A DNA stretch of 5,951 bases, taken from positions 1-5,951 of the forward strand of contig CAUHLX010000180.1 in assembly GCA_959606705.1 (NCBI GenBank), written 5' to 3'. Made by a program: the position numbers and the translations under genes. The DNA is from an uncultured Bacillota bacterium (GTDB lineage Bacteria; Bacillota; Clostridia; Peptostreptococcales; Anaerovoracaceae). Each line of letters opens with the position of its first letter. The stretch's first letter is position 1. Shown piece after piece: positions 4,582 to 5,951 of this stretch. A model generated the notes under the pieces. It did no database searches, was not told the DNA's origin, and saw only the letters and a program-made list of their open reading frames with translations.

Positions 4582-5951
4582 ATGGGGCTTACTCTGGAAT
4601 CTACGGGAAACAACGCACAAGACAAAGGTCTGAACGTTGAAAAAGAAAACGAAACCGATCGGGTGGTGGCTCTGGCCGGCAACCCAAACGTCGGCAAAAG
4701 CACGGTGTTCAACGAGCTGACCGGCTTGAAACAGCACACCGGCAACTGGCCCGGCAAGACTGTCTGCAACGCCCAGGGCAGCTGCATCCACAACGGCAGC
4801 CGTTACATTTTAGTCGATATCCCCGGCACCTATTCTCTGATGGCCCATTCCGCCGAGGAAGAGGTGGCTCGAGATTTCATCTGCTTCGGAGGAGCGGACG
4901 CGGCGGTGGTAGTCTGCGACGCCACCTGTCTGGAACGCAATATGAACCTGGTGCTTCAAACCATTGAGATCACTCCCCGAGTGGTGGTCTGTGTCAACCT
5001 CATGGACGAAGCGGAAAAAAAGCACATCCACATTGATCTTGTCAAGCTGCAGAAGCGGCTGGGCGTTCCGGTGGTTTCCGCCAGCGCCCGCAGCGGCCGG
5101 GGCTTGACCCAGCTGATGGACCGGGTGGAGCGGATCACCCAACCCGGCCGAACCGACTCGCCTGCCGCGAATCCGGCGGATGCTCCCACCGCCGATACGG
5201 TCCTTCGGATCAAATATTCCCCTGAAATAGAAGACGCCATCCGAGCGATTCAAGCCGAAATCGATCCGATTCTCGAAGGTAAGATCAACACCCGCTGGGC
5301 CGCCCTCAAACTGCTGGACGGCGATCCCTCCCTTTTGGCGGCCTTGGAAGAGCACCTGGGCTTCAGCCTGGCCGAACACTTAAATGTCAGCGACCGGCTG
5401 GTGGAAGCTCGAGGGGCGCTGTCCCGCCTCGGCCTTTCCGAAAGCAAGCTGAGAGACGCGGTGGTCGCTCGGATTTACCAGGAGGCGGAAGCGGTTTGCA
5501 AGGATGCCGTCCTCTATGCCGATCAGAAATACAACCAGCGTCAACTGCAGATCGATCGTTTACTTACCAGTCGGATCACCGGAATTCCTCTCATGCTGGC
5601 CATGCTGGCGGTGGTGTTCTGGATCACGATTACGGGGGCCAACGTCCCCTCCGCCCTGCTGGCCGATGGGCTGTTCTGGGTGCAGGACCGCCTCTCCGAC
5701 CTTTTCTACGCGCTGAACGCCCCCGAATGGCTTCACGGGCTTCTGGTTCTGGGTCTCTTCCGGGTCCTGGCCTGGGTCATCTCCGTGATGCTGCCACCCA
5801 TGGCGATCTTCTTCCCGCTGTTCACACTGCTGGAGGATTCCGGTTACCTGCCCCGCATCGCCTTTAATCTGGACCCTCACTTCAAAAAGTGCTGTGCCTG
5901 CGGAAATCAGGCTCTGACGATGTGCATGGGCTTCGGCTGCAACGCCGCGGG
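4582..5951 (+). CDS. feoB: Ferrous iron transport protein B, GTPase-coupled membrane transporter (C-terminal part missing)
   Basis: FeoB imports Fe2+ across the cytoplasmic membrane; its N-terminal G domain regulates or drives transport. The first 456 residues are visible and the gene continues past the right edge. Seen: a hydrophilic leader (1-26); G1 GNPNVGKST (33-41); switch I TGNWPGKTV (53-61) with Thr60; G3 DIPGTYSL (79-86); G4 NLMD (139-142); G5 SAS (166-168); a helical guanine-dissociation-inhibitor region roughly from 210 to 325; the first membrane helix at about 334-352; and the start of the Gate region, VMLPPMAIFFPLF (402-414) with LEDSGYLPRIAF (417-428). Cys437, 438, 440, 448 and 453 cluster in and before LTMCMGFGCNAA, a pattern I associate with clostridial FeoB rather than the E. 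coli type. AGGAGG at 4571-4576 sets the start. No frameshift is seen. Confidence 0.97.
   Translation, partial: MGLTLESTGNNAQDKGLNVEKENETDRVVALAGNPNVGKSTVFNELTGLKQHTGNWPGKTVCNAQGSCIHNGSRYILVDIPGTYSLMAHSAEEEVARDFICFGGADAAVVVCDATCLERNMNLVLQTIEITPRVVVCVNLMDEAEKKHIHIDLVKLQKRLGVPVVSASARSGRGLTQLMDRVERITQPGRTDSPAANPADAPTADTVLRIKYSPEIEDAIRAIQAEIDPILEGKINTRWAALKLLDGDPSLLAALEEHLGFSLAEHLNVSDRLVEARGALSRLGLSESKLRDAVVARIYQEAEAVCKDAVLYADQKYNQRQLQIDRLLTSRITGIPLMLAMLAVVFWITITGANVPSALLADGLFWVQDRLSDLFYALNAPEWLHGLLVLGLFRVLAWVISVMLPPMAIFFPLFTLLEDSGYLPRIAFNLDPHFKKCCACGNQALTMCMGFGCNAA

Noticed and set aside
4810..5379. 189-codon open frame on the minus strand inside feoB
   Set aside because: It lies antisense to the FeoB G domain and helical region, with no signals of its own.
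1..5951. Mobile elements, CRISPR arrays, tRNA or rRNA genes
   Set aside because: No transposase or integrase motifs, no regularly spaced repeats and no RNA gene signatures were seen on either strand.

Overview
The window looks like chromosomal DNA from an anaerobic member of the Firmicutes, most likely Clostridia. The signs are strong AGGAGG ribosome-binding sites, sigma-A-type promoters with TATAAT boxes, A+T-rich gaps between moderately G+C-rich genes, a lipoprotein-type solute-binding protein, and a FeoB with the cysteine-bearing 'ALTMCMGFGCNAAG' core that I associate with clostridial FeoB proteins. I cannot name a genus.

Layout: two blocks diverge from a 203-bp control region (4065-4267). 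Leftwards, on the minus strand, comes a DeoR-family repressor gene (3252-4064) with its own promoter and a strong intrinsic terminator. Then follows a separately promoted peptide/nickel-type ABC importer operon: a lipoprotein substrate-binding gene (1356-2915), a 174-bp gap holding a large composite stem-loop, the first permease (252-1181), and the start of the second permease, which runs off the left edge (1-248). Rightwards, on the plus strand, come feoA (4268-4570) and feoB (from 4582, cut by the right edge), the GTP-dependent ferrous iron uptake pair.

How the genes work together: the lipoprotein would catch its ligand outside the membrane and pass it to the heterodimeric permease. The ATPase genes are probably further left, outside the window. 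The DeoR-type protein is the obvious candidate local regulator of the importer, but an operator cannot be proven from sequence. FeoA and FeoB import Fe2+ and form a separate functional unit that shares only the control region.

I see no mobile element, CRISPR array, tRNA or rRNA, and no clear new biological system. The items most worth a second look are the composite stem-loop between the binding-protein and permease genes, phased A-tracts upstream of the importer promoter, a DeoR effector domain that lacks two usually conserved acidic positions, and a palindrome in front of feoA that may be a metal-regulator site.
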